DNA from: Lentzea aerocolonigenes
GTDB taxonomy: Bacteria; Actinomycetota; Actinomycetes; Mycobacteriales; Pseudonocardiaceae
NCBI RefSeq assembly: GCF_000974445.1
Contig: NZ_BBOJ01000001.1
Span: 434,001 to 498,000, forward strand
Length of the DNA: 64,000 nt
Direction of reading: 5' to 3'
Part shown: positions 7,296-14,188 of the stretch, piece after piece
How positions within the stretch are numbered: the stretch's first letter is position 1
Layout: the number at the start of each line of letters is the position of its first letter
Program-made: the position numbers and the translations under genes
The notes under the pieces: generated by a model
Seen by the model: only the letters and a program-made list of their open reading frames with translations
Database searches by the model: none
What the model was told of the DNA's origin: nothing

Positions 7296-8939
7296 GTGAC
7301 TTCCCAGGTGCAGCTAGACGCCGGCGTGGTCACTCGTTGTCGGCGGCGGGTGCACCTCGAAAACGATCCGGAGATGCGCGACGCTCCCAAGGCGGCGCCG
7401 GATCCGGCTTCGGAACAACGGAAAGCGGACGCGACGAACCATCGTCGTGCGGTGGCCGACGCGCTCGGGCGGCTGGTCGGATCGGACCTCTTCGAGGTGC
7501 CGAGCGGGGCCGACGTGCGCAGTGCGGACCGCGAGCGGGTGACGCTCGCCGCCATGGAGATGGGGGCGCCCTACATCTGGGGCGCCGCGTTGCCGCGTGA
7601 TCCTCGCGGTGGGCGGCGTGGTGGGATCGATCTCCTGGTCAAGGACTCGACCGGGTACGTGCCGGTGCTCGTCGTGCGGCACAAGATCACTGATCCTGGT
7701 CAGGGGGCCAAGACGAGTCCGTTGACCATGCCGTTGCCCGGTGGGAGCCGGACGGACCCGCACCGCAAGGTTCGGCCGCAGCCTCGGGACCAGCTTCGGC
7801 TCGCTCATGCGCAACGGCAGTTGCAGGCTGCCGGGTACGCGCGGAGTGGACGGGCCACCGGTGGTGTCATCGGCATGGACGCGGACGTCGTGCTGTGGCA
7901 CGACCTGGAGGCGCCGACGTGGCCCGGTGGGCGGACTGCGCTGGCCGAGTACGACGCCCGGTTCAGCGATCGGCTGGCTGTGGCGTTGGCTGCGGTGAAC
8001 CAGAAGGATCCGCTGGCGCGGCCGTCGCGGATCGTGGACTGCAAGACGTGTCCGTGGTGGCCCACCTGCGACAGCGATCTCAAGCAGGGGCGGGACGTCA
8101 GCCTCGTGGTGCGCGGCGAGGACGCCGTCGCGTTGCGGAAGGCCGGGCTGTCCACTGTGGACGCGCTGGCGGAGCTGGATCCCGCGGCTGAAGGGCCGAT
8201 CCAGCTCGTCGGCATGCCGTTCGGAGACGCCGTGGTGCTGGCGCGCGCGTGGTTGCGTGACCTGACGTTGGTGCGCCGGGTGCCTGAGATGAACGTGCCG
8301 CGTGCGGACGTCGAGGTCGACGTCGACATGGAGAGCTTCGGCGATCTCGGCGCGTACATGTGGGGCTGTCTGCTGTCCGGGAAGGACATCGACGAGGAGC
8401 ACGGCTACCGCGCGTTCGTCACCTGGGACGCGCTGCCGTGCGACGACGAGGCCCGTTCGTTCGCCGAGTTCTGGACCTGGCTCACCGGGATCAGGTTGCG
8501 GGCCAAGGCGCGAGGGCTGTCGTTCCGCGCCTACTGCTACAACGAGCTGGCGGAGAACCGCTGGCTGCTGGCGTCGGCGGAGAGGTTCGCGGGCAAGCCC
8601 GGCATCCCGACGGTGGCGCAGATCAAGGAGTTCATCGGGTCGGACTCCTGGGTGGACCTGTTCGGGATCGTGCGCGAGCAGTTCCTGTGTGCGCACGGCA
8701 AGGGACTGAAGATCATCGCGCCGGTCGCGGGGTTCCAGTGGCGGGACCCGGAGGCCGGTGGCGAGAACTCCATGCGCTGGTACCGGGGCGCGGTCGGGAT
8801 GAACGGCGACGCGCTCGACACCGAGCAGCGGCGGCGGCTGCTCGAGTACAACGAGGACGACGTCCGGGCCACCCACCGCCTGCGCGAGTGGATGACCTCG
8901 GACGCCATGTCACGTCTGCCGTACGCGGGTGATCTCTAG
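7296..8939 (+). CDS. TM0106-family RecB-like nuclease with C-terminal RNase H-like domain
   Basis: 547 residues from GTG 7296 (VTSQVQLDAGVVTRCRRRVHLEND, the standard family start). The N-terminal half is a PD-(D/E)xK (RecB/Cas4-like) nuclease domain. A Cys cluster CKTCPWWPTC (Cys249, 252, 258) may, with another Cys, hold an Fe-S cluster as in Cas4/AddB. The C-terminal third is a YprB/RNase H-like 3'-5' exonuclease domain with acidic residues (DVDMESFGD, TWDALP, EYNEDDVRATHRL). It probably acts in DNA repair or recombination. It stands alone, with no cas genes nearby. It overlaps the convergent SDR gene by 4 bp. Confidence 0.88.
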   Translation: MTSQVQLDAGVVTRCRRRVHLENDPEMRDAPKAAPDPASEQRKADATNHRRAVADALGRLVGSDLFEVPSGADVRSADRERVTLAAMEMGAPYIWGAALPRDPRGGRRGGIDLLVKDSTGYVPVLVVRHKITDPGQGAKTSPLTMPLPGGSRTDPHRKVRPQPRDQLRLAHAQRQLQAAGYARSGRATGGVIGMDADVVLWHDLEAPTWPGGRTALAEYDARFSDRLAVALAAVNQKDPLARPSRIVDCKTCPWWPTCDSDLKQGRDVSLVVRGEDAVALRKAGLSTVDALAELDPAAEGPIQLVGMPFGDAVVLARAWLRDLTLVRRVPEMNVPRADVEVDVDMESFGDLGAYMWGCLLSGKDIDEEHGYRAFVTWDALPCDDEARSFAEFWTWLTGIRLRAKARGLSFRAYCYNELAENRWLLASAERFAGKPGIPTVAQIKEFIGSDSWVDLFGIVREQFLCAHGKGLKIIAPVAGFQWRDPEAGGENSMRWYRGAVGMNGDALDTEQRRRLLEYNEDDVRATHRLREWMTSDAMSRLPYAGDL

Positions 8940-9694
8940 CGAGGAGCCATGCGGAGAGCGCCGTCCATGCGGATGACCTCGCCGTTCAGGTAGTCGTGCT
9001 CGATGATCGAGAGCGCGAGCTGCGCGTACTCGGCCGGCTGGGCCAGGCGCTTCGGGAACGGCACGCCGGCGGCGAGGCCCGCGCGGAACTCGTCGGAGAC
9101 CGTGGCGAGCATCGGGGTGTCGACGATGCCGGGCGCGATGGTGAGCACGCGGATGCCCACGCTCGAGAGGTCGCGGGCGGCCGGGAGGGTCATGCCGACG
9201 ACGCCGCCCTTGGACGAGGCGTAGGCGACCTGGCCGATCTGACCGTCGAACGCGGCGATCGACGCGGTGTTGATGATGACGCCGCGGGCGCCGTGCTCGA
9301 GCTCCTCGGTCTTGCCCATCGCGGCGGCCGCGAGGCGCAGGACGTTGAACGAGCCGATCAGGTTGATCTCGATGATCTTGCGGTAGAGGTCGAGGTCGTG
9401 CGGGCCGGTCTTGCCGACCGTGCGGGACGACGGGCCGATGCCCGCGCAGTTCACCGTGATGCGCAGCGGGGCGCCGGAGCCCGCCGCGGTGTCGACGGCG
9501 GCCTGGACCTCTTCGCCCGAGGTCACGTCGGCGGCCAGGTAGGTCACGCCCTCGACGGCCTCGGCCTTCTCGATGGCGCTGGGCAGGTCGAGCGCGAACA
9601 CCTGCGCTCCACGCGCCGCCAGCGCACGTGCGGTCGCGCCGCCGAGACCGGACGCGCCACCGGTGACGATGGCCGCGGTACCCGAGATCTCCAT
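8936..9694 (-). CDS. SDR oxidoreductase, 3-hydroxyacyl-CoA dehydrogenase type 2-like
   Basis: 252 residues. It has the [12 protein letters not shown] Rossmann motif, NCAGIG, the catalytic Ser in [15 protein letters not shown] and YASSK as the active-site Tyr/Lys pair. The C-terminal [17 protein letters not shown] and [12 protein letters not shown] are typical of HSD17B10-type 3-hydroxyacyl-CoA dehydrogenases, which work in fatty-acid or branched-chain degradation. A strong GAGGAGG precedes the ATG at 9694. A TAACG-CT-CGTTA palindrome 40 bp upstream looks like a TetR-type operator. Confidence 0.88.
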   Translation of the reverse strand: MEISGTAAIVTGGASGLGGATARALAARGAQVFALDLPSAIEKAEAVEGVTYLAADVTSGEEVQAAVDTAAGSGAPLRITVNCAGIGPSSRTVGKTGPHDLDLYRKIIEINLIGSFNVLRLAAAAMGKTEELEHGARGVIINTASIAAFDGQIGQVAYASSKGGVVGMTLPAARDLSSVGIRVLTIAPGIVDTPMLATVSDEFRAGLAAGVPFPKRLAQPAEYAQLALSIIEHDYLNGEVIRMDGALRMAPR

Positions 9695-9733
9695 GCCTTC
9701 ATCCTCCTCGAAGCGAACTGCTCGCGAGGAGGT

Positions 9734-9745
9734 TAACGCTCGTTA
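9734..9745. promoter_or_regulatory. TetR-type operator candidate
   Basis: TAACGCTCGTTA is a perfect 12-bp palindrome within a longer near-palindrome GAGGT(T)AACG...CGTTACCTC (9729-9748). Its centre is about 45 bp upstream of the SDR start at 9694. The AACG-N2-CGTT core is common in TetR/FadR-type operators of fatty-acid genes. No regulator gene is adjacent. Confidence 0.45.
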
Positions 9746-9765
9746 CCTCAAGAGTTGATACTGCC

Positions 9766-9858
9766 TCAACGGTCGGTCCAGTGGAGCAGCGCCACCAACG
9801 GCACCGCTGCCAGCAGCGCGAGCCCGATGAAGATCGTCGCGACACCCAGGATTCCCAT
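9766..9858 (-). CDS. Possible 30-residue single-helix membrane peptide
   Basis: From ATG 9858 the frame encodes MGILGVATIF, then an uninterrupted hydrophobic helix, ending LLHWTDR. The composition is exactly that of a one-pass small membrane protein (N-out or N-in cannot be decided). The upstream ribosome binding site is weak (CAGG), so coding status is uncertain. It lies alone in the gap between the SDR and GGT genes. Confidence 0.35.
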   Translation of the reverse strand: MGILGVATIFIGLALLAAVPLVALLHWTDR

Positions 9859-10063
9859 GCCTGAACTGTGCCGTTCGAAGGTGTTCGAACACATCGGCCG
9901 CGCCGGTAGACCTCTGGTAGGAGATCCGTCACGGTCAGCTACAACGAAAGTCGTAGACGGTGGACGCGGAGATCGAGCCGATGGAACGGACTGCTCCATT
10001 CGGGGGTGGGGCATGCGTCACTCGGAGTCACGCAATTTAGTTAGCGTCGCATACCTTTATGGG

Positions 10064-11845
10064 GTGTTCACCACGCGCCCCGAACTCGTCGGCACCTTCG
10101 GCATGGTCGGCTCGACCCACTGGCTCGCCTCGTCGGCGGCCATGGCTGTGTTGGAGGACGGCGGCAACGCCTTCGACGCCGCCGTCACCGCGGGCTTCGT
10201 GCTGCAGGTGGTGGAACCGCACCTCAACGGCCCCGGTGGCGAGGTGCCGATCATCTTCGCGGCGGCCGGCTCCGGTCCGCGCGTGCTGTGCGGCCAGGGC
10301 GTGGCGCCGGCCGGCGCGTCGATCGAGCACTACACCGAACTGGGGCTGGACCTCGTGCCGGGCAGCGGGCTGCTCGCGGCGACCGTGCCGGGTGCGTGGG
10401 ACGGGTGGCTGACCCTTCTGCGTGACCACGGCACCAAGTCGTTGCGCGACGTGCTCGACAGGGCGATCGGCTACGCCCGCGACGGCTTCCCGCTGCTGCC
10501 GCGGGTCGTCGACACCATCGAGCTCGTCTCCGACCTGTTCCGCGACCACTGGACGACGTCGGCCGCGCAGTGGATGCCCGGTGGCGTCCTGCCCGTGCGT
10601 GGTGGACGGTTCCGCAACCCGAAGCTCGCCGACACGTGGGAATGGCTGCTGGCCGCGGGTGAGGCCGCGGGCGCCGACCGTGAAGCGCAGATCGAGGCCG
10701 CACGCCGGGCGTGGTCGCAGGGTTTCGTGGCGGCGCAGGTCGACGAGTTCTGCCGGCGTGAGTTCCGGGACGACTCCGGCCGTGACCACGCCGGTGTGCT
10801 GACGGGCGCCGACATGGCGTCGTGGGAGGCGACCTACGAGGACGCGCTGGTCGTCGACTTCGACGAGTGGTCGCTCGTGAAAGCCGGCGCGTGGACGCAG
10901 GGACCCGTTCTGGCGCAACAGCTGCGGCTGCTGGAGGGGTACGACCTGTCCTATGTGGACGGCAAGCCCACCGCGGAGACCGTGCACCTGGCCGTCGAGG
11001 CCGCGAAGCTGGCGTTCGCCGACCGCGAGGCCTGGTACGGCGACGACCCCGGCGTGCCGCTGGAAACGCTGGTGTCGCGGGCTTATGCGACCGAACGCCG
11101 GTCGTTGATCTCCGACTCGGCGTCCTTCGAACTTCGTCCCGGTTCGCCCGACGGCCGGGAACCGTTGCTGCCCAAGCACATCACCGGCGGTCCGGCGACG
11201 TCGGTGAGCGACCCGACCGGCGCGCTCGGCGAGCCGACCGTCGCCCGCTCCGGCGTCACGCGCGGCGACACCGTGCACGTGGACGTGGTGGACCGCTGGG
11301 GCAACATGGTCTCCGCGACCCCGTCCGGCGGCTGGCTGCAGTCGTCGCCGACGATCCCGTCGCTCGGCTTCTGCCTGGGCAGCCGCGCCCAGATGTTCTG
11401 GCTGGACAAGGGTTTGCCGAACTCGCTGGCACCGGGCAAGCGCCCGCGGATCACCCTGTCGCCGTCCATGGCGTTGCGCGACGGCCGACCGGCGCTGGCG
11501 TTCGGCACACCCGGCGGCGACCAGCAGGACCAGTGGCAGCTCGGCTTCTGGCTGGCGCACCGGGCGGGCCTGAACCTGCAGGAGGCGATCGACTCGCCGA
11601 TGTGGCACTCGAACGCGTTCCCGAGCTCGTTCTACCCGCGCGCCTGGACCCCTGGCGAGCTCGTCATCGAGTCCCGCGCCGGCGGGGACGTCCTGGCTGC
11701 GTTGCGAGCGCGTGGCCACCAGGTCGTGGACGCCGGCGAGTGGACCCTCGGCCGGATGTCAGCCGTGGCAAGGGATGCGGCAGACGGACTCCTGCGCGCC
11801 GCCGCGAATCCACGGGGTGCGCAGGGCTACGCGGTGGGCCGCTAG
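10064..11845 (+). CDS. Gamma-glutamyltransferase-family protein
   Basis: 593 residues starting at GTG 10064 (VFTTRPELVGTFGMVGSTHWLAS). The N-terminal signature GGNAFDAAVTAGFVLQVVEP is that of the GGT/cephalosporin acylase Ntn-hydrolase family. The autocleavage and catalytic Thr is visible as Thr403 in RGDTVHVDVVDRWGNMVSAT, so the enzyme should process into two chains. It would cleave or transfer gamma-glutamyl groups or a similar amide. No Sec signal peptide is visible with this start, unlike secreted GGTs, so it may be intracellular. The ribosome binding site is poor. The stop lies in an 11-bp tandem repeat (11838-11859) that also gives the convergent gene its stop. Confidence 0.87.
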   Translation: MFTTRPELVGTFGMVGSTHWLASSAAMAVLEDGGNAFDAAVTAGFVLQVVEPHLNGPGGEVPIIFAAAGSGPRVLCGQGVAPAGASIEHYTELGLDLVPGSGLLAATVPGAWDGWLTLLRDHGTKSLRDVLDRAIGYARDGFPLLPRVVDTIELVSDLFRDHWTTSAAQWMPGGVLPVRGGRFRNPKLADTWEWLLAAGEAAGADREAQIEAARRAWSQGFVAAQVDEFCRREFRDDSGRDHAGVLTGADMASWEATYEDALVVDFDEWSLVKAGAWTQGPVLAQQLRLLEGYDLSYVDGKPTAETVHLAVEAAKLAFADREAWYGDDPGVPLETLVSRAYATERRSLISDSASFELRPGSPDGREPLLPKHITGGPATSVSDPTGALGEPTVARSGVTRGDTVHVDVVDRWGNMVSATPSGGWLQSSPTIPSLGFCLGSRAQMFWLDKGLPNSLAPGKRPRITLSPSMALRDGRPALAFGTPGGDQQDQWQLGFWLAHRAGLNLQEAIDSPMWHSNAFPSSFYPRAWTPGELVIESRAGGDVLAALRARGHQVVDAGEWTLGRMSAVARDAADGLLRAAANPRGAQGYAVGR

Positions 11846-11859
11846 TCAGCCGCTAGTCA
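11838..11859. repeat. 11-bp tandem duplication at two converging stop codons
   Basis: GCCGCTAGTCA occurs twice in a row (11838-11848, 11849-11859). The first copy contains the TAG of the GGT gene and the second contains the stop (11857-11859) of the converging secreted-protein gene. It appears to be a slippage duplication. Confidence 0.8.
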
Positions 11860-12084
11860 GCCGCCGACGACGTGGCTGCCGTCGTGGATCATCTCCACGT
11901 TGGCACCACCGAAGTTGTGCAGGGTGCTGACACCCGCCGCACCCGCGACGTCGCTGACCTTGCCGATCGCGTCGACCTGCGGCAGCTCCGGCGTCGGCAG
12001 CGGGCTGGCGCTCGCGGTGCCCGCCATGGCCGCGATCGCACCGGCGGCGATACCCGCGGAAGCGACGATCTTCTTGATGCTCAA
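11857..12084 (-). CDS. Small secreted protein
   Basis: 75 residues from a TTG at 12084, with AGGAG nine nt upstream. A clear Sec signal peptide (MSIKKIVASAGIAAGAIAA, cleavage near ASAS) leaves a mature peptide of about 50 residues with Pro/Leu-rich then Gly/Val-rich sequence (FGGANVEMIHDGSHVVGG at the end). There are no Cys residues and no LPXTG. Similar small exported proteins are common in actinomycetes and chaplin-like surface roles are possible, but no chaplin motif is present. The next upstream gene encodes another small secreted protein. Confidence 0.7.
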   Translation of the reverse strand: MSIKKIVASAGIAAGAIAAMAGTASASPLPTPELPQVDAIGKVSDVAGAAGVSTLHNFGGANVEMIHDGSHVVGG

Positions 12085-12172
12085 GGCGTTTCGCTCCTAG
12101 GAAAAGTGGAACGGCGCCCGATTCGAGGGGGAGGGAATCGGACGCCGCCCCGGCCAGGAAGTACTGGTCAGA

Positions 12173-12517
12173 TCAGATGCCGAGCCCGGCCTGCGCGCTC
12201 GGCGGACCCTGCGGCTCGTTGAGACCGAGGAGCGTGGCGGCGGGAACACCGCTGCCACCGGCGTCGACGTTCTCGACGATCGCGTTCACGTCGAGGTCCT
12301 GCGCGTTGACGGCCTGGATCTTGCCGTTGACGTCGCTGGTGTCCACCGAGGCGAGGTCGCCGACGCTGGCGACGTCACCGAGCTGGCCGCCGAGGTCCGG
12401 GGAGGTACCGGCACCGACGCCGGCGGTGTCAGCGTGCGCGATGCCGCCCAGGCCGAGCATGACGGTGGCGCTGCCGAGGGCAACAGCGGCCCCCGTGATG
12501 GTCTTCCTGAGGTTCAT
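12173..12517 (-). CDS. Small secreted Gly/Asp-rich protein
   Basis: 114 residues from ATG 12517. The signal peptide MNLRKTITGAAVALGSATVM... ends at GGIAHA. The mature part (about 85 residues) is acidic and low in complexity, with repeated (D/N)-V and A-S-V-D units (GDVASVGDLASVDTSDV, DLDVNAIVENVDAG), suggesting a beta-rich or repeat-like structure. There is no Cys and no anchor. Family unknown. It shares direction and type with the downstream 75-residue exported protein. Confidence 0.72.
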   Translation of the reverse strand: MNLRKTITGAAVALGSATVMLGLGGIAHADTAGVGAGTSPDLGGQLGDVASVGDLASVDTSDVNGKIQAVNAQDLDVNAIVENVDAGGSGVPAATLLGLNEPQGPPSAQAGLGI

Positions 12518-12720
12518 GGGCGCGAACGTTTCGCGTCCGACCCCTCTACATCAAGCTGCGTAACTCAGGCGAGGGAACTTCTTCATCCGTTGGTGGGATC
12601 TGAGCGGCTCAAGCGCACGTGAGCACCACACGAGAAAACGGGCAAATTCCGCAGTCGCCGCGCCCGAGCGGGCAGCGTTCATCACCGCCATCAAGCGCGG
12701 CGACTTCGAAAATCGCTGAC

Positions 12721-13095
12721 TCAGGCGATCGCGCCCGGCGGCAGCTTCAGCTTGAACGGCAGTGTCGTCACAACGGCCAAATCGGAAGCGGTCGCCTTCA
12801 TCAGCGACGGCGCGTTCCTGGCACCCGGCTCAGGCAGGTCGAGCAGCCTGTCCACAGCCTCGACGAGCGGTCCCTCGTAGATCCACACGGCCTGAGCCGG
12901 CCGGGCCGAGTCGCGGACCGCGGGCAGACGTCCCGCGCGCGCTTCCGTCTCCGACCAGAACAGGATCGAGTCGATGAACCCTCTGCGCTGCTTGAACGCC
13001 ATGATGCGGTCGAGCTGGCCGGCGTCGTCCCTCAGGTGGAGGAACTGAAAGCCGTTCTCGCGCAGCTCGATGACCTTGCTCAGTGCGTGGTCCAT
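12721..13095 (-). CDS. Hypothetical cytoplasmic protein (124 aa)
   Basis: ATG 13095. The sequence is mixed alpha/beta (SKVIELRENGFQFLHLRDDAGQ, SILFWSETEARAG, AVWIYEGPLVEAVDRLLDLPEPG) with no signal peptide or membrane segment. Two Trp, no Cys. I do not recognise the family. A perfect 14-bp palindrome (TGACTGATCAGTCA) lies 33 bp before the start and could be an operator for it. Confidence 0.65.
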   Translation of the reverse strand: MDHALSKVIELRENGFQFLHLRDDAGQLDRIMAFKQRRGFIDSILFWSETEARAGRLPAVRDSARPAQAVWIYEGPLVEAVDRLLDLPEPGARNAPSLMKATASDLAVVTTLPFKLKLPPGAIA

Positions 13096-13127
13096 GGCGC
13101 ACCTACCCCTGTGAGGTCCCCTTCGGG

Positions 13128-13141
13128 TGACTGATCAGTCA
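13128..13141. promoter_or_regulatory. Perfect 14-bp palindrome before the 124-aa gene
   Basis: TGACTGATCAGTCA is symmetric and sits 33-46 bp upstream of the minus-strand start at 13095, where an operator would overlap a promoter. The protein that binds is unknown; size and symmetry suit a TetR- or GntR-type dimer. Confidence 0.45.
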
Positions 13142-13206
13142 TACGACCCGAAAGGATCGTACGGTAAGTCAACGTTCGTCCGTAAGACGTACTCCGAACG
13201 AGTATC

Positions 13207-13338
13207 TCAATTGGTGGACGTTTGTGGCTTAGGGTAATCACTAGCGTCCTTGTTGGGGGAAACGGCCAGGAGGGCCATTACGGTTCGCGTCAGGAACGCC
13301 AAACCACCCAATGTGACTAATGTCACGCTGATCCACAT
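13207..13338 (-). CDS. 43-residue putative membrane peptide
   Basis: From ATG 13338 the minus strand encodes MWISVTLVTLGGLAFLTRTV, then ALLAVSP and a polar tail ending QTSTN. The first 26 residues could form one membrane helix interrupted by TRT. GGAGG stands six nt before the ATG, which is the best argument for translation. It fills most of an otherwise empty 349-bp gap (13096-13444) and is divergent from the methyltransferase gene. A Crp-like motif (13312-13327) falls inside it. Confidence 0.5.
   Translation of the reverse strand: MWISVTLVTLGGLAFLTRTVMALLAVSPNKDASDYPKPQTSTN
13312..13327. promoter_or_regulatory. Crp/GlxR-type binding-site candidate
   Basis: TGTGA-CTAATG-TCACG matches the TGTGA-N6-TCACA consensus with one mismatch. 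It lies 118 bp upstream of the methyltransferase start, but also within the proposed 43-residue ORF on the other strand, which lowers confidence in one or both. Confidence 0.35.
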
Positions 13339-13444
13339 GTGTCGCCTCCGAGTGGTGACTTACACAAGTAGTAGACGTGTAGCACTGCCGGAAGGTTGTA
13401 CGTACCCGCCACGCCGCAGGTCAGGGTCGGGCAGAATCTCCGTC

Positions 13445-14188
13445 GTGGACTTCGAGGTCGTGAAGAAGCAGGCTCTGGACTTCAGGCAGGAGCTGCTCAC
13501 GCGCAAGGAACAGCTCCAGGTCGACTTCAGCTGGTACCCGTACGACACGATGGCCAACATCTTTCACCTCGACGCCATGCTGACGGGTGAACGCCGCAAC
13601 CTGTTCGAGCAGGTCGCGGGCGGCACGGTGGCGGACATCGGGGCGGCGGACGGTGACTTCGCCTTCTTCCTGGAGCAGCGGCTCGGTTGCTCGGTCGACC
13701 TGATCGACAACGCACCGACGAACTTCAACGGGGTACGCGGGGCCCACCGGATGCGCGAGGAGCTGGGCTCGAACGTGCAGATCCACGAGGTCGACCTCGA
13801 CACCCAGTTCCGGCTGCCGCGCGACCACTACGACCTCGTCTTCTTCCTGGGAATCCTCTACCACCTGAAGAACCCGTACTACGTGCTGGAGGAGCTGGCC
13901 AAGCGCGTCGACCGCCTGGTGGTGTCGACGAGGATCGCGCAGCTCTCGCCGGACCACGAGACGAAGTTCGCACACCTGCCGGTGGCCTACCTGCTGCACC
14001 CGACCGAAGCCAACAACGACTCCACCAACTTCTGGATCTTCTCCGAGGCCGGTCTTCGCCGGATCTTCGACCGGACTGGTTGGGCGATCGAGGACTACGT
14101 CAGCGTGGGTGCTACTGAAGGTTCCGATCCGGCGCACGCCGACCGCGACGAACGAGCGTTCGCGCTGTTGCGCAGCACCCGCCGATGA
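13445..14188 (+). CDS. Class I SAM-dependent methyltransferase (CmoB/Methyltransf_9-like)
   Basis: 247 residues from GTG 13445. The SAM-binding motif is GGTVADIGAADGDFAFFLE; the acidic loop VDLIDNAP and the post-motif FFLGILYHLKNPYYVLEEL are also typical. The arrangement resembles the CmoB/DUF1698 group of methyltransferases, which includes tRNA- and sugar-modifying enzymes. The gene stop overlaps the start of the next gene (ATGA at 14185-14188). The partner encodes a methyltransferase-glycosyltransferase fusion, so methylation of a cell-surface glycan or its carrier is the most likely role. Confidence 0.83.
   Translation: MDFEVVKKQALDFRQELLTRKEQLQVDFSWYPYDTMANIFHLDAMLTGERRNLFEQVAGGTVADIGAADGDFAFFLEQRLGCSVDLIDNAPTNFNGVRGAHRMREELGSNVQIHEVDLDTQFRLPRDHYDLVFFLGILYHLKNPYYVLEELAKRVDRLVVSTRIAQLSPDHETKFAHLPVAYLLHPTEANNDSTNFWIFSEAGLRRIFDRTGWAIEDYVSVGATEGSDPAHADRDERAFALLRSTRR

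Larger units (their letters stand above)
9695..10063. other. Long intergenic region, promoter side of SDR and GGT genes
   Basis: This 369-bp stretch lies between divergent genes. It contains the TetR-like operator (9734-9745), a possible 30-residue membrane peptide on the minus strand (9766-9858) and an AT-richer patch just before the GGT start (around 10034-10060) that probably holds its promoter. Nothing else was recognised. Confidence 0.5.

Noticed and set aside
7296-8939. Cas4-like nuclease as a sign of a CRISPR system
   Set aside because: The protein has the TM0106 layout with a C-terminal RNase H-like domain; no cas genes or repeat array are present anywhere in the window.
8936-9758. 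Plus-strand frames opposite the second SDR gene
   Set aside because: Gly/Arg/Asp repeats with no start signal; SDR motifs on the minus strand are complete.
12619-13134. 171-codon plus-strand frame opposite the 124-residue gene
   Set aside because: Translation lacks structure; the minus-strand protein has balanced composition and a possible operator.
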